Shown here piece by piece: positions 26,095 through 35,210 of a DNA stretch of 64,000 nucleotides. The stretch covers positions 186,001-250,000 of the forward strand of contig CAVRVO010000004.1 in NCBI GenBank assembly GCA_963724625.1. Direction: 5' to 3'. The notes under the pieces are model-generated. The model saw nothing but the letters and a program-made list of their open reading frames with translations. It made no database searches and was not told the origin of the DNA. The stretch's first letter is position 1; the number at the start of each line of letters is the position of its first letter. A program made the translations under genes and the position numbers. Origin of the DNA: DATBVX01 sp963724625 (lineage in GTDB: Bacteria; Pseudomonadota; Gammaproteobacteria; Steroidobacterales; Steroidobacteraceae).

Positions 26095-27165
26095 ATGTCG
26101 CGCACTGTTCGACGCATCCTGGCGAGCCTCGCACTGCTCGTGATCATCCTGGGAGTTTTTACGCTCTTCTGTTTGAACCGCGTCGGTGCTTTTCTGCGCG
26201 TCGCGCCACATTTTGCGGGGACCTGCGAGCCGCTGCCCCTGGCAGGGAGTGCCGAAGACATCCGCGTGGATCGCGATCGCGAAATCGCATATCTCTCGGC
26301 GCTCGACCGACGATCGGTGCAGCAAGGCAGTGACGTCCCGGGGACGATTCTTCGCGTCGACCTGAAGTCGAGTCCGCTGCGGGCGATTTCAGCGCTGGTG
26401 GATGCGCCGAGCGATTTTCGTCCCGGCGGATTGAGCCTCTACACCTCCCCGGAGGGTATTCAGCGGCTCTTCGTCTTGAACAATCCGGCGCGGGCGACGC
26501 ATGCCATTGAGATTTTCACGAGCAATGCGGACGGACAGTTCGAACACGCTGAGACTCTGCACAATCCGTTGCTCTTCAGCCCACGCGCGATCGTGGCCGT
26601 CGGCGAACACCAGTTTTATGTCGCCAATGATTCCGGCGCGCGCAGCCCTTTCGAGCGTTTCACGGAGATCGCATTGGGACGCGCCTTGTCTACAGTCGCG
26701 TATTTCGACGGAACGACGATGCGCGTCGTGGACGATGCAGTCGCCCTGGCTAGTGGCATCGCGGCAAGCGCGGACGGCGGCCGAATCTACGTGAGCCAGG
26801 CGGGCGCACGTAGTGTGCGCATCTACTCACGCGACTCGACCAATGGCGATCTCACGCCGATCGAGGATGTGAAGGTCTACAGCACGCCCGAAAACCTCGA
26901 TGTCGCGGAGGACGGCGGTATTTGGGTTGCCGCATACCCGAACCTCGTCGCTGTGATGAAACATCTGCGCGATGCGCGCGTTCGTGCACCCACGCAGGTC
27001 CTGCGCATCGCGCCGGATCCCCTCGCGCCGCGGCGTCTCGGAGAGGTTTACCTCGCGAGCGGTGACGATCTGTCGGCTGGCAGTGACGCCGCGGTCACCA
27101 GCGATGGGTTTGTGCTGGGCGCCCCGATGGACCCCAAGGTGCTCGTCTGCCGCTTGCCACGGTAG
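26095..27165 (+). CDS. Paraoxonase/arylesterase-like beta-propeller protein
   Basis: The 356-residue protein starts at ATG 26095 after GGGAGC. It has a single N-terminal membrane helix (RILASLALLVIILGVFTLF) and then a paraoxonase-type six-bladed propeller. Recognisable stretches are AEDIRVDRDREIAYLSALD, GLSLYTSPEGIQRLFVLNN, AIVAVGEHQFYVAND and IAASADGGRIYVSQAG. Paraoxonases hydrolyse lactones and aryl esters at a calcium site. From memory of PON1, several calcium and catalytic positions look changed (for example Arg in SPRAIVAV where PON1 has Asn), so activity is doubtful. It probably faces the periplasm. Confidence 0.65.
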   Translation: MSRTVRRILASLALLVIILGVFTLFCLNRVGAFLRVAPHFAGTCEPLPLAGSAEDIRVDRDREIAYLSALDRRSVQQGSDVPGTILRVDLKSSPLRAISALVDAPSDFRPGGLSLYTSPEGIQRLFVLNNPARATHAIEIFTSNADGQFEHAETLHNPLLFSPRAIVAVGEHQFYVANDSGARSPFERFTEIALGRALSTVAYFDGTTMRVVDDAVALASGIAASADGGRIYVSQAGARSVRIYSRDSTNGDLTPIEDVKVYSTPENLDVAEDGGIWVAAYPNLVAVMKHLRDARVRAPTQVLRIAPDPLAPRRLGEVYLASGDDLSAGSDAAVTSDGFVLGAPMDPKVLVCRLPR

Positions 27166-27265
27166 AGCGCTGTCAATTTCCTTGGATTCACAGTCGCAGC
27201 GCACCAGCTGTTGCGCGGCCACGACGCATGTTGCCGTCAGCCCTGCTCCTCTGATAGCCTCGCGA

Positions 27266-27279
27266 TGCTACCGGTGTCA
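27266..27279. promoter_or_regulatory. LacI-type operator A (TGCTACCGGTGTCA)
   Basis: The site shares ACCGGTGTCA with three other sites in the window and fits the ideal palindrome TGACACCGGTGTCA with three changes in one half. It lies 97 bases before the TonB receptor start, just downstream of a weak promoter-like pair (TTGCCG at 27231, GATAGC at 27253, 16-base spacer). Repression by the LacI protein at 44258 is inferred. Confidence 0.65.
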
Positions 27280-27299
27280 TTTCCTGTGACGTAAAGAAA

Positions 27300-27313
27300 T
27301 GCTACCGGTGTCA
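27300..27313. promoter_or_regulatory. LacI-type operator B (TGCTACCGGTGTCA)
   Basis: This 14-base core is identical to operator A and is centred 34 bases further down, about three helical turns. That allows two repressor dimers to bind on nearly the same face. It lies 50 bases before the receptor ATG. Confidence 0.65.
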
Positions 27314-27362
27314 GAAATCGAGAGGGTGGACTCGTAACCAGGCCGAATGCGTAACGAGGGGG

Positions 27363-30350
27363 ATGACTGAGATGTTGAAGCTCAATCTTGGCCGGGCGCT
27401 GCGTCGCTGGCTGATGGGAATTGTGGCCGGTCTCATTTCCTGTTCCTGGGCGGCAGCAGCCGATCAATCCGCAGACCCAGCCGCCACCCAGGCAGCGCCG
27501 GCGGGCGCCGCCGCACCCGCTGCTCAATCTACGAGTACTGCGGACCCTGACGTGCCGCTCGGCGAAGTGATCGTGACTGGCTATCGCCAGAGTCTGGCGG
27601 TGGCGCTCGACCGCAAGAAGATCGCGAACGGCACCGAAGACGTGATCATGGCCGACGACATCGCTGACTTTCCCGATCTGAATCTCGCCGAAGCCCTGCA
27701 GCGCGTTCCTGGTGTGTCCATTGCCCGCGATGCCGGTGAAGGCCGACAGATTTCGGTGCGCGGCCTCGGACCGCAATTCACGCGCGTGCGCATCAACGGC
27801 ATGGAGGCAATGAGCGCCAACGGTGGCACCGACGCTGCGGGTGGCACCAATCGTGATCGCAGTTTCGACTTCAATACCTTCGCCTCCGAGCTCTTCAATT
27901 CGGTCACCATCCGCAAGTCATCGTCTGCAGAGATCGAAGAAGGCTCGCTGGGCGCAACCGTTGATCTGCGCACCGGCCGCCCCTTCGACTACAAGGGACT
28001 GACGGTCCTCACGTCAGTCACGGGCGCGTACAACGATATTTCCAGCTCCTTCGACCCGCGCGCGGTGTTCCTGGCAAGCGATACGTGGGCGGAAGGCAGG
28101 TTCGGCGCACTGATCTCGGCGGCCTACACCGAGCGTGAGCTGGGCGATGAAGGCGCGAGCACCGTGCGCTGGCAGCAGTCGGATCTTTCACCGCCCGGCA
28201 CACCACCGGGAACCGCAGCAACGCCCGGCGGACCGGTCGCCTGTAATTCTGCCGCACCTGCAGCCGCATGTTTCGGCGCACTTGACCCGACGTATGCGTC
28301 CACAGTGACTTACGCGGACCTGAATCGCGCCTTCCATCCGCGCATCCCGCGCTTTGATAAGTACGAGCACCAACAAAAACGCCTCGGGGTAACCGCCGCG
28401 CTGCAGTTCCAGCCCACGGATGCCGTGCTACTGAGCCTCGATGCGCTCTACGCCAATTACAAAGCCGAGCGTAACGAGATCTTTCTCGAGTCTCCCGTGT
28501 TCAGCACCAATGGCGGCGCTGCGATCAACACCGTCAATCCGGTGGCAGCCGAGATCGATGGCACCAACACTCTCGTGTACGGCGTATTCCAGGACGTGGA
28601 CATCCGCTCCGAAGGGCGTTTTGACGAGCTGGAGACCGACTTCACGCACATCACTCTGGACGGTGCCTTCCAGCTTTCCGACAGCCTGAAGCTGAGCGCC
28701 CTGGTGGGTTTCTCGGAAGCGAATCACGACAACCCGGTTCAGACCACGCTGCTATTCGATGCCGCGGATGTTGACGGCTACAGCTATGACTATCGAGCGA
28801 ACAGCCGCATCCCGCTCATCACGTACGGAACCAGGGACGTCACCAACCCAGCGACCTGGACGCTGACACAGGTGCGCTTGCGGCCTCAAAGCTCGATCAA
28901 CAGCTTCCAGGACGCGGCTGTGGATCTGCAGTGGGACATCAATGAAACTTTCGGTCTCAAGTTTGGCCCGCAATGGAAGAAGTTCACGTTCAAGACCACA
29001 TCCGAGCAGCGCTCCAACGGCACGACGACCAACCAGGAGGCCATCATCCCGGCCAACGTGATGGGCACGCCGATCGCCGACTACAGCAAGCTCACGACCC
29101 TGGACAATGGACTCGATCTGCCCGCCGGCAGTGTGAGCACGTGGCTCACGCCGGACATCAATGCGGCAAACTCGCTCTTCGATCTCAACAACCGCTCCGT
29201 CTGGCGAACAGGTATCGAGACCGCGCTCGGCAGCAACTACGAGATCGACGAGGAGGACACCGGCGGTTACGTGCAAGGTAACTTCAATTTCCCCTTGGGC
29301 TCGATGACGCTGCGCGGCAACCTCGGTGTGCGCTACGTTGAAACCAAGCAGACCTCCAAGGGATACACGTTCACAGCCGGCGCGCCGCTGCTGACTACCG
29401 TCGAGCGCAGCTATGACGACACTCTGCCGTCGTTAAACCTGGTCTGGGAGCTGACGGATGACTTCTACATCCGCGCCGCCGCCGCGAAGGTCATGGTACG
29501 GCCCAACGGCAGTGGTCAACCCGCCTCGGGCATCGGGATCCTCGCACCGGGCGCCGCGGTGACGATCGCCGGCGCGAACAAGACGGTGACCGCGGGCAAT
29601 CCAGATCTCGAACCGTTCCGGGCCAAGTCGTATGACATGAGCTTTGAATGGTATTTCGCGCCCGAATCGCTGCTGTCGCTGGCGTTGTTCTACAAGGACA
29701 TCGACAGTTTCGTGCAGATCATTCGCACCACCGGTGATTTTTCGCAAAACCCGCTCGGTCTGCCGGATAGCGTAGCGCTGGCCACCTGCGGTGCTGCAAT
29801 TCCCGATCCGGTGACTTGCTTGTCGAGCTGGCAGTTCAGTCTGCCCGCCAATACTCCGGGCGGAAATCTGAAGGGATTCGAGATCAGCTATCAGCAGCCC
29901 TTCACCGTCCTGCCGGCGCCATTCAACAGCTTTGGCGTGCAGCTCAACTACACGGGCGTGGAATCGGAAATCGACTACCTGGATCAAACCGGCAATGTGG
30001 TGACGCGGACCGACCTGACGAACCTGTCCAAGCACTCCTACAACGCGACGCTGTACTTCGAAAACCCGCGCTTCAGTGCGCGCGTCGCCGCCAGCTACCG
30101 CGACGATTACCTGACGACCGTACCCGGCCGCAACGGTAACGATGTCGAGGGTACGGCGGAGACCTTCAACCTGGATTTCTCAGCGGCCTTGACGGTGACC
30201 AAGGGCTTCGAGCTGACACTCGAGGCGCTCAATCTCACCGACGAGTTCCAGGACCAGTGGGTGCAGCAGGATGCCAGCCGGCTCTCGTACTACCACCACC
30301 AGGGGCGCACGTACCTGTTGGGGGCACGCTTCTCGTTCGGCAACCAGTAA
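27363..30350 (+). CDS. TonB-dependent outer-membrane receptor, probably for pectin oligosaccharides
   Basis: The 995-residue protein has a signal peptide (LMGIVAGLISCSWAAA) and a Pro/Ala-rich linker. A TonB-box-like EVIVTGYRQSL follows near 68, then a plug domain (DFPDLNLAEALQRVPGVSI, RQISVRGLGPQFTRVRINGM). A 22-stranded barrel ends in YLLGARFSF, with a terminal aromatic after strand residues. Receptors of this size in carbohydrate loci import oligosaccharides with energy from TonB. The two operators upstream and the pectate lyase gene downstream point to oligogalacturonides. ATG 27375 is an alternative start with better spacing to GAGGGGG. Confidence 0.9.
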   Translation: MTEMLKLNLGRALRRWLMGIVAGLISCSWAAAADQSADPAATQAAPAGAAAPAAQSTSTADPDVPLGEVIVTGYRQSLAVALDRKKIANGTEDVIMADDIADFPDLNLAEALQRVPGVSIARDAGEGRQISVRGLGPQFTRVRINGMEAMSANGGTDAAGGTNRDRSFDFNTFASELFNSVTIRKSSSAEIEEGSLGATVDLRTGRPFDYKGLTVLTSVTGAYNDISSSFDPRAVFLASDTWAEGRFGALISAAYTERELGDEGASTVRWQQSDLSPPGTPPGTAATPGGPVACNSAAPAAACFGALDPTYASTVTYADLNRAFHPRIPRFDKYEHQQKRLGVTAALQFQPTDAVLLSLDALYANYKAERNEIFLESPVFSTNGGAAINTVNPVAAEIDGTNTLVYGVFQDVDIRSEGRFDELETDFTHITLDGAFQLSDSLKLSALVGFSEANHDNPVQTTLLFDAADVDGYSYDYRANSRIPLITYGTRDVTNPATWTLTQVRLRPQSSINSFQDAAVDLQWDINETFGLKFGPQWKKFTFKTTSEQRSNGTTTNQEAIIPANVMGTPIADYSKLTTLDNGLDLPAGSVSTWLTPDINAANSLFDLNNRSVWRTGIETALGSNYEIDEEDTGGYVQGNFNFPLGSMTLRGNLGVRYVETKQTSKGYTFTAGAPLLTTVERSYDDTLPSLNLVWELTDDFYIRAAAAKVMVRPNGSGQPASGIGILAPGAAVTIAGANKTVTAGNPDLEPFRAKSYDMSFEWYFAPESLLSLALFYKDIDSFVQIIRTTGDFSQNPLGLPDSVALATCGAAIPDPVTCLSSWQFSLPANTPGGNLKGFEISYQQPFTVLPAPFNSFGVQLNYTGVESEIDYLDQTGNVVTRTDLTNLSKHSYNATLYFENPRFSARVAASYRDDYLTTVPGRNGNDVEGTAETFNLDFSAALTVTKGFELTLEALNLTDEFQDQWVQQDASRLSYYHHQGRTYLLGARFSFGNQ

Positions 30351-30370
30351 GCGCTCGGTGAGATCCGAGT

Positions 30371-30403
30371 GAGGTGGCGGAGGGACTCTCCGCCGCCTCC
30401 TTT
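30371..30403 (+). terminator. Hairpin terminator after the TonB receptor gene
   Basis: The arms 30371-30382 and 30388-30399 form a 12-base GC-rich stem (one G-U pair in RNA) with a GGACT loop, followed by CTTTC. The T tract is short, so it may only partly stop transcription and reduce expression of the pectate lyase downstream relative to the receptor. Confidence 0.6.
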
Positions 30404-30510
30404 CACCGACCGGCATTTCCGCCCAGCAAGCAGAGCAAACCACTACGCGGTCCCCACGGCGCTGGCGGGCGCGGACCTGCGTAGCCGATAGAAACAAGGA
30501 GGGAAACATC

Positions 30511-31878
30511 ATGCGTATCGGAAGACTCATCGTTCACGTGGCGGGCGTGATCGCAATCGCAGCGGCCACTCCGGCTGTCGCGAGTGGCAAGCGCGATCTG
30601 GGCCGCGAGACGTTGGACGCAACTGATGGCTGGGCCGCCTTCGGTTCCGGCACGACCGGCGGCTCACTCGCCACGGTGGACCAGGTCTACACGGTCACGA
30701 ATCGGCGCGAACTCATTGCGGCGCTCAACAACGGTGTGCCGTCATCGACTTCCCCGTCGAATCCGTCCAACGTCGCCAAGATCATCTACGTTGACGGCAC
30801 GATCGACGGCAACGTCGATGACGACAACAATCCGTTGACCTGCGATGACTACATTCGCAGCGATCCGGCCACAGGTACGGTCTTCTCCTGGGATGCGTTT
30901 CTCGCCACTTATGATCCCAACGGCCCCTGGGGCCGGGTGAATCCGACCGGACCGCTCGAGGTCGCGCGCCTCGCCTCACGAGATGCGCAGCAGGCGCGGG
31001 TGAGAATCAGGCCTGGCTCCAATACCACCATCGTCGGCGTCGGGCGGAACGCCAAGATCCGCGGTGCGTGGTTCGATATCCGCGGAACTGCCGGCGTCGC
31101 GGGCAGCCGCACCAACATCATCATTCGCAACCTCACGTTCGAGGATGTCTACGACTGCTATCCGGCCTGGGCGCCAACCGACGGCGCACTGGGCGCGTGG
31201 AATTCCCTGTACGACGCGATCTCGTTGCGCGATTCCGATCACGCATGGATCGATCACAACATGTTCCAGGACCGTGAGACTGCAGACAGCACTCTGCCGC
31301 TGCGTTTCGGCGTGATTTTCCAGGTTCACGACGGGCTCCTCGACGTAACCAACGCCTCGGACCTGGTAACCGTGTCGTGGAATCGCTTCCTCAACCACGA
31401 CAAGGTCAGCCTGATCGGCTCATCCGACAACGCTCCTGCAGACGTCGGCAAGCTCCGCATCACGTTCCATCACAACGTGTATGACGACGTCGGTCAGCGC
31501 GCGCCACGGGTCCGGTTCGGCCAGGTTCACGTCTACAACAACCTCTACCGGATCGCGAACCCTGCCAGCTACGTCTACACGTGGGGTGTCGGCATCCAGT
31601 CGGCCATCGTCGCCGAGAACAACTTCTTCGTCGCGGACCAGGGCGTCACGGCGGATGCGTTCATCGAGCGCTTCAACGGCACTGCGATCGACGAGTCCGG
31701 CACGCTTCTCAATGGCGTCCTGAACCGCAATCGCGTCGACGTCGTGGCCGCGTACAACGCGGTCAACGATCCGGATCTGCTGACGGATGTCGGTTGGACA
31801 CCGACCCTGTTTCGCGAAATACACCCGACCTGGAGCGTGCCACTACTGGCACTGCTGTCCGGTCCACTGCCGTGGTGA
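30511..31878 (+). CDS. Secreted pectate lyase, polysaccharide lyase family 1
   Basis: The 455-residue product has a signal peptide (LIVHVAGVIAIAAATPAVAS) and a right-handed beta-helix. Family 1 landmarks are NTTIVGVGRNAKIRGAWFDI, IIIRNLTFEDVYDCYP, DHAWIDHNMFQD (calcium-binding region, about 241-252), VSWNRFLNHDKVSLIGSSD and RAPRVRFGQVHVYNNLY, where the Arg is the probable catalytic base. It cleaves polygalacturonate by calcium-dependent beta-elimination, giving unsaturated oligomers. A strong AAGGAGG ribosome site precedes the ATG. It shares direction and probably transcript with the TonB receptor. Confidence 0.9.
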   Translation: MRIGRLIVHVAGVIAIAAATPAVASGKRDLGRETLDATDGWAAFGSGTTGGSLATVDQVYTVTNRRELIAALNNGVPSSTSPSNPSNVAKIIYVDGTIDGNVDDDNNPLTCDDYIRSDPATGTVFSWDAFLATYDPNGPWGRVNPTGPLEVARLASRDAQQARVRIRPGSNTTIVGVGRNAKIRGAWFDIRGTAGVAGSRTNIIIRNLTFEDVYDCYPAWAPTDGALGAWNSLYDAISLRDSDHAWIDHNMFQDRETADSTLPLRFGVIFQVHDGLLDVTNASDLVTVSWNRFLNHDKVSLIGSSDNAPADVGKLRITFHHNVYDDVGQRAPRVRFGQVHVYNNLYRIANPASYVYTWGVGIQSAIVAENNFFVADQGVTADAFIERFNGTAIDESGTLLNGVLNRNRVDVVAAYNAVNDPDLLTDVGWTPTLFREIHPTWSVPLLALLSGPLPW

Positions 31879-31888
31879 GCCCCCCGGG

Positions 31889-31904
31889 CCCGTCTAACGA
31901 CGGG
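31889..31904. terminator. Short hairpin between convergent lyase genes
   Basis: CCCGTC and GACGGG form a six-base stem around TAAC. The hairpin overlaps the stop codon of the minus-strand lyase and sits 11 bases after the stop of the plus-strand one. No T tract follows on either side, so a termination role is only possible. Confidence 0.35.
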
Positions 31905-33255
31905 TCATGAAACGCAGGTCCCAGCCCGCCGGGTCAAAAGCCTGGCGGGTTGCGGCCTGCTCCGGGTAGCCGCCCACTTGCTGCTCGTTGTCAATGATGC
32001 GGCCACGGCCTTCGATGGTGTCGGCAAGGATCCGACTATCGGTATGGTCCCGATCCCACGGCCGGGCCCCGACATTTCGAATCACCGCGTCCTGTACATC
32101 CGCGGCAGGCAGGAGCTTCACTCCTTCCGGGAGCGCGGGGGACTTGTCGAGGCGAATGAGCCGGGCATTCGAGGTCGTGTAGCGACCGAGCTCCGGCAGC
32201 GGTCTACCGAGGCGATCCACCGCGATGTTGTCGGCCGCGTAGTACTCGAGATCACCGGAGCCACCCAGCATGAGCAGAGCCAGATCCGAAGGCGTTGACG
32301 GCCCGGCACGCAGGACGTTGCCCACCAGCGTCATCTGGCCGGTCTGGTACTCATGACTGCCCCACTCCTCCGCGATCAGGTTGTAGTGAACCGCGCGCTG
32401 GCCCGGGTCGTAGATCAGGTTGTTGATTACCGCGCCACGCACTCCGCCCTTGAACAGCGGGCTGCGCTCGAGGTTGTGCGCGTAAAGGTTGGCGATGATC
32501 AGGATGTCGGTGACGTTGTCATGGATCAGCGAGCCCTTCGAGTGCTCGCCCTTGGAGTGAGTCGAATCCGCCAGCCCCTCAGCAATGAGATTGTTGCTGA
32601 AGGTGATCCGGTGCGAAGTGCCCTGCCGCCAGTCATCCGGAGTCTTGCCGGTGAACCGGGGCCCCGAGGCCGAGAGATTCTCATCCGTTGCCCAGGTGAA
32701 CGAGCAGTGGTCGACGATCACATCGTGGGCGCCACCGATAGTGGACAGGGAATCGGTTTCCCAGCCGCTCATGTGCGCTTCGCCGGCACTCCCGGTGCGT
32801 ACGCGGATGTGCTGCACGATCACATCGTGCGTGGCGACGTCGATCCCACCGCGAATGAGCGTGATGCCGGGCGATGGCGCCGTCTGGCCCGCGATGGTCA
32901 CAAAGGGCTCCTTGATCGTGACCGTCTGCTTCTCCAGATCGATGATGCCGCCGACTTCGAAAACGATGATGCGTGGGCCCTGGGCGGCTACCGCCTCCAC
33001 GAACGATCCGGGTCCGCGGCCGGCAAGCGTCGTGACCTTGATGATGGCCCCGCCACGACCGCCCGGGGTGTGCGCTGCCCAACCGAGCGCGCCGGGAAAC
33101 GCGGGCAGCGATTTGTCAGCAGCGGGAGGCGTAGCCCCCACCGCGCAAGCGAGCGAGCTCAGCCACAGCGCAGCAGCAAGGAGCGCTTTCGCTCGCAGGA
33201 AAGTCGAGCCCCCAGGGCGAAATTGCGAGCGAACCGGAAGTGATTGCCGAGTCAT
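31894..33255 (-). CDS. Second secreted pectate lyase (beta-helix)
   Basis: The 453-residue protein from ATG 33255 has a signal peptide (LLAAALWLSSLACAVGA). The mature chain begins FPGALGWAAHTPGGRGG, the usual opening of this pectate lyase group. Beta-helix repeats follow: IIVFEVGGIIDLEKQTVTI, PFVTIAGQTAPSPGITLI, HDVIVQHIRVRTG, HDVIVDHCSFTWATDE and ILIIANLYAHNLERSPLFKGG. It is not a copy of the lyase at 30511 and may prefer other pectin structures. It diverges from the hydratase/TRAP unit, with operator C between them, which ties both to the pectin regulon. Confidence 0.85.
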   Translation of the reverse strand: MTRQSLPVRSQFRPGGSTFLRAKALLAAALWLSSLACAVGATPPAADKSLPAFPGALGWAAHTPGGRGGAIIKVTTLAGRGPGSFVEAVAAQGPRIIVFEVGGIIDLEKQTVTIKEPFVTIAGQTAPSPGITLIRGGIDVATHDVIVQHIRVRTGSAGEAHMSGWETDSLSTIGGAHDVIVDHCSFTWATDENLSASGPRFTGKTPDDWRQGTSHRITFSNNLIAEGLADSTHSKGEHSKGSLIHDNVTDILIIANLYAHNLERSPLFKGGVRGAVINNLIYDPGQRAVHYNLIAEEWGSHEYQTGQMTLVGNVLRAGPSTPSDLALLMLGGSGDLEYYAADNIAVDRLGRPLPELGRYTTSNARLIRLDKSPALPEGVKLLPAADVQDAVIRNVGARPWDRDHTDSRILADTIEGRGRIIDNEQQVGGYPEQAATRQAFDPAGWDLRFMTRR

Positions 33256-33312
33256 GCAGAGTCCTCGTGGCTGTTCGACTGGAGTTGCCTGGCGCCGCCG
33301 CTGAATTGTAAA

Positions 33313-33326
33313 TGACACCGGTTTCC
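33313..33326. promoter_or_regulatory. LacI-type operator C (TGACACCGGTTTCC)
   Basis: In reverse this reads GGAAACCGGTGTCA, sharing ACCGGTGTCA with sites A, B and D. It lies 57 bases from the start of the minus-strand lyase and 40 bases from the plus-strand hydratase gene, so one site could control both directions. Confidence 0.65.
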
Positions 33327-33366
33327 TATATACAGATTTGCGACCCGAAAACGCCACTTTTCAGCG

Positions 33367-34233
33367 ATGAACAGCGCCAGAACTGATGCACAACTGCAAG
33401 CCGCGGCGATCGCCGATCGCTTCGTTGAGGCGCGTCTCAATGCGACGCCGGTGCGCGAATTTCCCGGATCGCTCCCGCCGAATCTCGATGGCGCATACGC
33501 GATCCAGGCGCAGGCAATTGATCGCTGGCCTGACGCGGTTGCGGGCTGGAAAGTCGCGATGCTGGGACCGGGATGGAAGGAGAGGCTGGGAGAGGAGCGC
33601 CTGGTGGGACCGGTATTTCGCGCCGGCGTGCGGGCCGCATCAGCGAAAGTAGTCGTCGAGTTCCCGGTCTTTGAAGATGGCTTTGCCGCGGTCGAAGCCG
33701 AGTTCATTTTTCGCCTCGGGCAGGACGCGCTTGCGACGAAAAGCCGCTGGAGCCCCGAGGAAGCCGCGGCGCTCGTCAGCTCTCTCCACGTCGGCGTCGA
33801 GACGGCTGGCAGCCCGCTTTCAAGCATCAATGAACTGGGACCATTGGCTATTGTTTCTGATTTTGGCAACAATTCGGGCGTCATTGTGGGCCCTCTGGTA
33901 AGCAGCTGGCGAGGACGTCCGCTGCAGTCGATCCCCTCTGAGACCTTCATCGAAGGCGTTTCAGTGGGCCGAGGCAGCGCCGCGTCCGTACCCGGGGACC
34001 CCCTCGCGGCACTCGCGTTTGCACTGGAGCGCTGCGCCCGATTGGGCCGTCCACTCAGGAGTGGCGACCTGATCTCGACGGGCGCAACCACCGGCGTTCA
34101 CCAGATCCGCGAGGGTCAAAGCGCACGCCTGAGCTTCGGTGAGTTCGGCGACATCAACTGCCGCGCGGTGCGCGCAACGCGCAAGAAGGATCGCCACAAG
34201 AGCGCGGACCAGAAGGCCGGCACCTCGTGCTGA
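33367..34233 (+). CDS. Fumarylacetoacetase-fold hydratase/decarboxylase (2-keto-4-pentenoate hydratase family)
   Basis: The 288-residue protein belongs to the MhpD/FAH-like group. AYAIQAQAIDRWPDAVAGWKV is the typical N-terminal helix and start of the barrel. The metal-binding acidic residues fall in FAAVEAEFIFRLGQD and HVGVETAGS, and DLISTGATTGVHQIREGQSARL is near the end. These enzymes hydrate, decarboxylate or cleave 2-oxo acids with magnesium. It leads a transcript with the TRAP genes (7-base overlap with the binding-protein gene), so it probably acts on a product of the imported uronate. The exact reaction is unknown. The usual pathway to 2-keto-3-deoxygluconate has no step for it. Confidence 0.75.
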   Translation: MNSARTDAQLQAAAIADRFVEARLNATPVREFPGSLPPNLDGAYAIQAQAIDRWPDAVAGWKVAMLGPGWKERLGEERLVGPVFRAGVRAASAKVVVEFPVFEDGFAAVEAEFIFRLGQDALATKSRWSPEEAAALVSSLHVGVETAGSPLSSINELGPLAIVSDFGNNSGVIVGPLVSSWRGRPLQSIPSETFIEGVSVGRGSAASVPGDPLAALAFALERCARLGRPLRSGDLISTGATTGVHQIREGQSARLSFGEFGDINCRAVRATRKKDRHKSADQKAGTSC

Positions 34234-35210
34234 CGCGACGCCGTTGGCTGCTCGGCGCCGGCGCAGCCATCGCCACAGTTCGAACCTCTCTTGCAGGTAG
34301 CCGCAACCCGGTCCTGACTGCAGCGGACGTTCACGTCGCTGGATATCCCACGGTCGAAGCGATGCGCTGGATGGGCGAAACGATCGCGAGGGAAACTGGC
34401 GGCCGCCTCGACCTGCGCGTGTACCACTCCGGCCAGCTCGGCCGCGAAAACGACACCATCAACCTGGCGCGCTTTGGCGTTCTCGATATCACGCGTGTGA
34501 ACATGGCGGCGCTCAACAATGCGTTTCCCGCCACCCGGGTTCTGTCGGCGCCGTACGTGTTCGACTCCACGGCTCACATGCGCCGGGCACTCGACGGCCC
34601 CACAGGGCGAGAGATCCTGCGCCGTTTTGAGACGCGGGACCTCGTCGGTCTCGCCTTCTACGACTCGGGCGCTCGCTGCTTCTACAATGTGCAGCGCCCG
34701 GTGCACGAGCCGGCCGACCTGCATGGCCTGAAGCTCCGGGTTCCCCCCTCTGACATCTTCATAGCCCTCGGCCGCGCGCTGGGGGTCAACCCGACGCCGC
34801 TCTCATATGGGGAGATCTATTCGGCGCTCCAGACCCACCTGATCGATGGTGCCGAGAACAACTGGATTACCTTCGACACCAGCCGCCATTTCGAGGTCGC
34901 GCGCTTCTGGTCCCAGTCCGAACATTCCTATTCGCCGGAAGCGTTGTTGATGTGCAAAAGCCGCTTCGATGCGCTTTCTGGCGCCGACCAGGAGCTGGTA
35001 CGGGCTGCGGCAACCCGGTCGGTCACGTACATGCGGGAGCTGTGGGACAAGGCGGAAGAAGCCTCCAAGGCCAAAGTCATCGCCGCCGGCGTGCGCGTGA
35101 ATGAGGTGGACAGGGCCGCCTTTCATCGGGCGACGGCACACGTCCTCGAGGCCTACCTGCAGGACCCACAGCTCGATGAGCTGTACCGGGACATTCGTTC
35201 GGCAGCATGA
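34227..35210 (+). CDS. TRAP transporter substrate-binding protein (DctP family)
   Basis: The 327-residue protein begins RRRWLLGAGAAIA, which looks like a twin-arginine export signal. The DctP fold follows: SGQLGRENDTINLARFGVLD, FDSTAHMRRALDGPTGREIL, then DLHGLKLRVPPSDIF with the Arg that grips the substrate carboxylate, and YGEIYSALQTHLIDGAENNW. It captures an organic acid in the periplasm. The pectin context makes galacturonate or an unsaturated uronate likely. The GTG start overlaps the hydratase gene, and ATGA joins it to the small permease. Confidence 0.88.
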   Translation: MLTRRRWLLGAGAAIATVRTSLAGSRNPVLTAADVHVAGYPTVEAMRWMGETIARETGGRLDLRVYHSGQLGRENDTINLARFGVLDITRVNMAALNNAFPATRVLSAPYVFDSTAHMRRALDGPTGREILRRFETRDLVGLAFYDSGARCFYNVQRPVHEPADLHGLKLRVPPSDIFIALGRALGVNPTPLSYGEIYSALQTHLIDGAENNWITFDTSRHFEVARFWSQSEHSYSPEALLMCKSRFDALSGADQELVRAAATRSVTYMRELWDKAEEASKAKVIAAGVRVNEVDRAAFHRATAHVLEAYLQDPQLDELYRDIRSAA

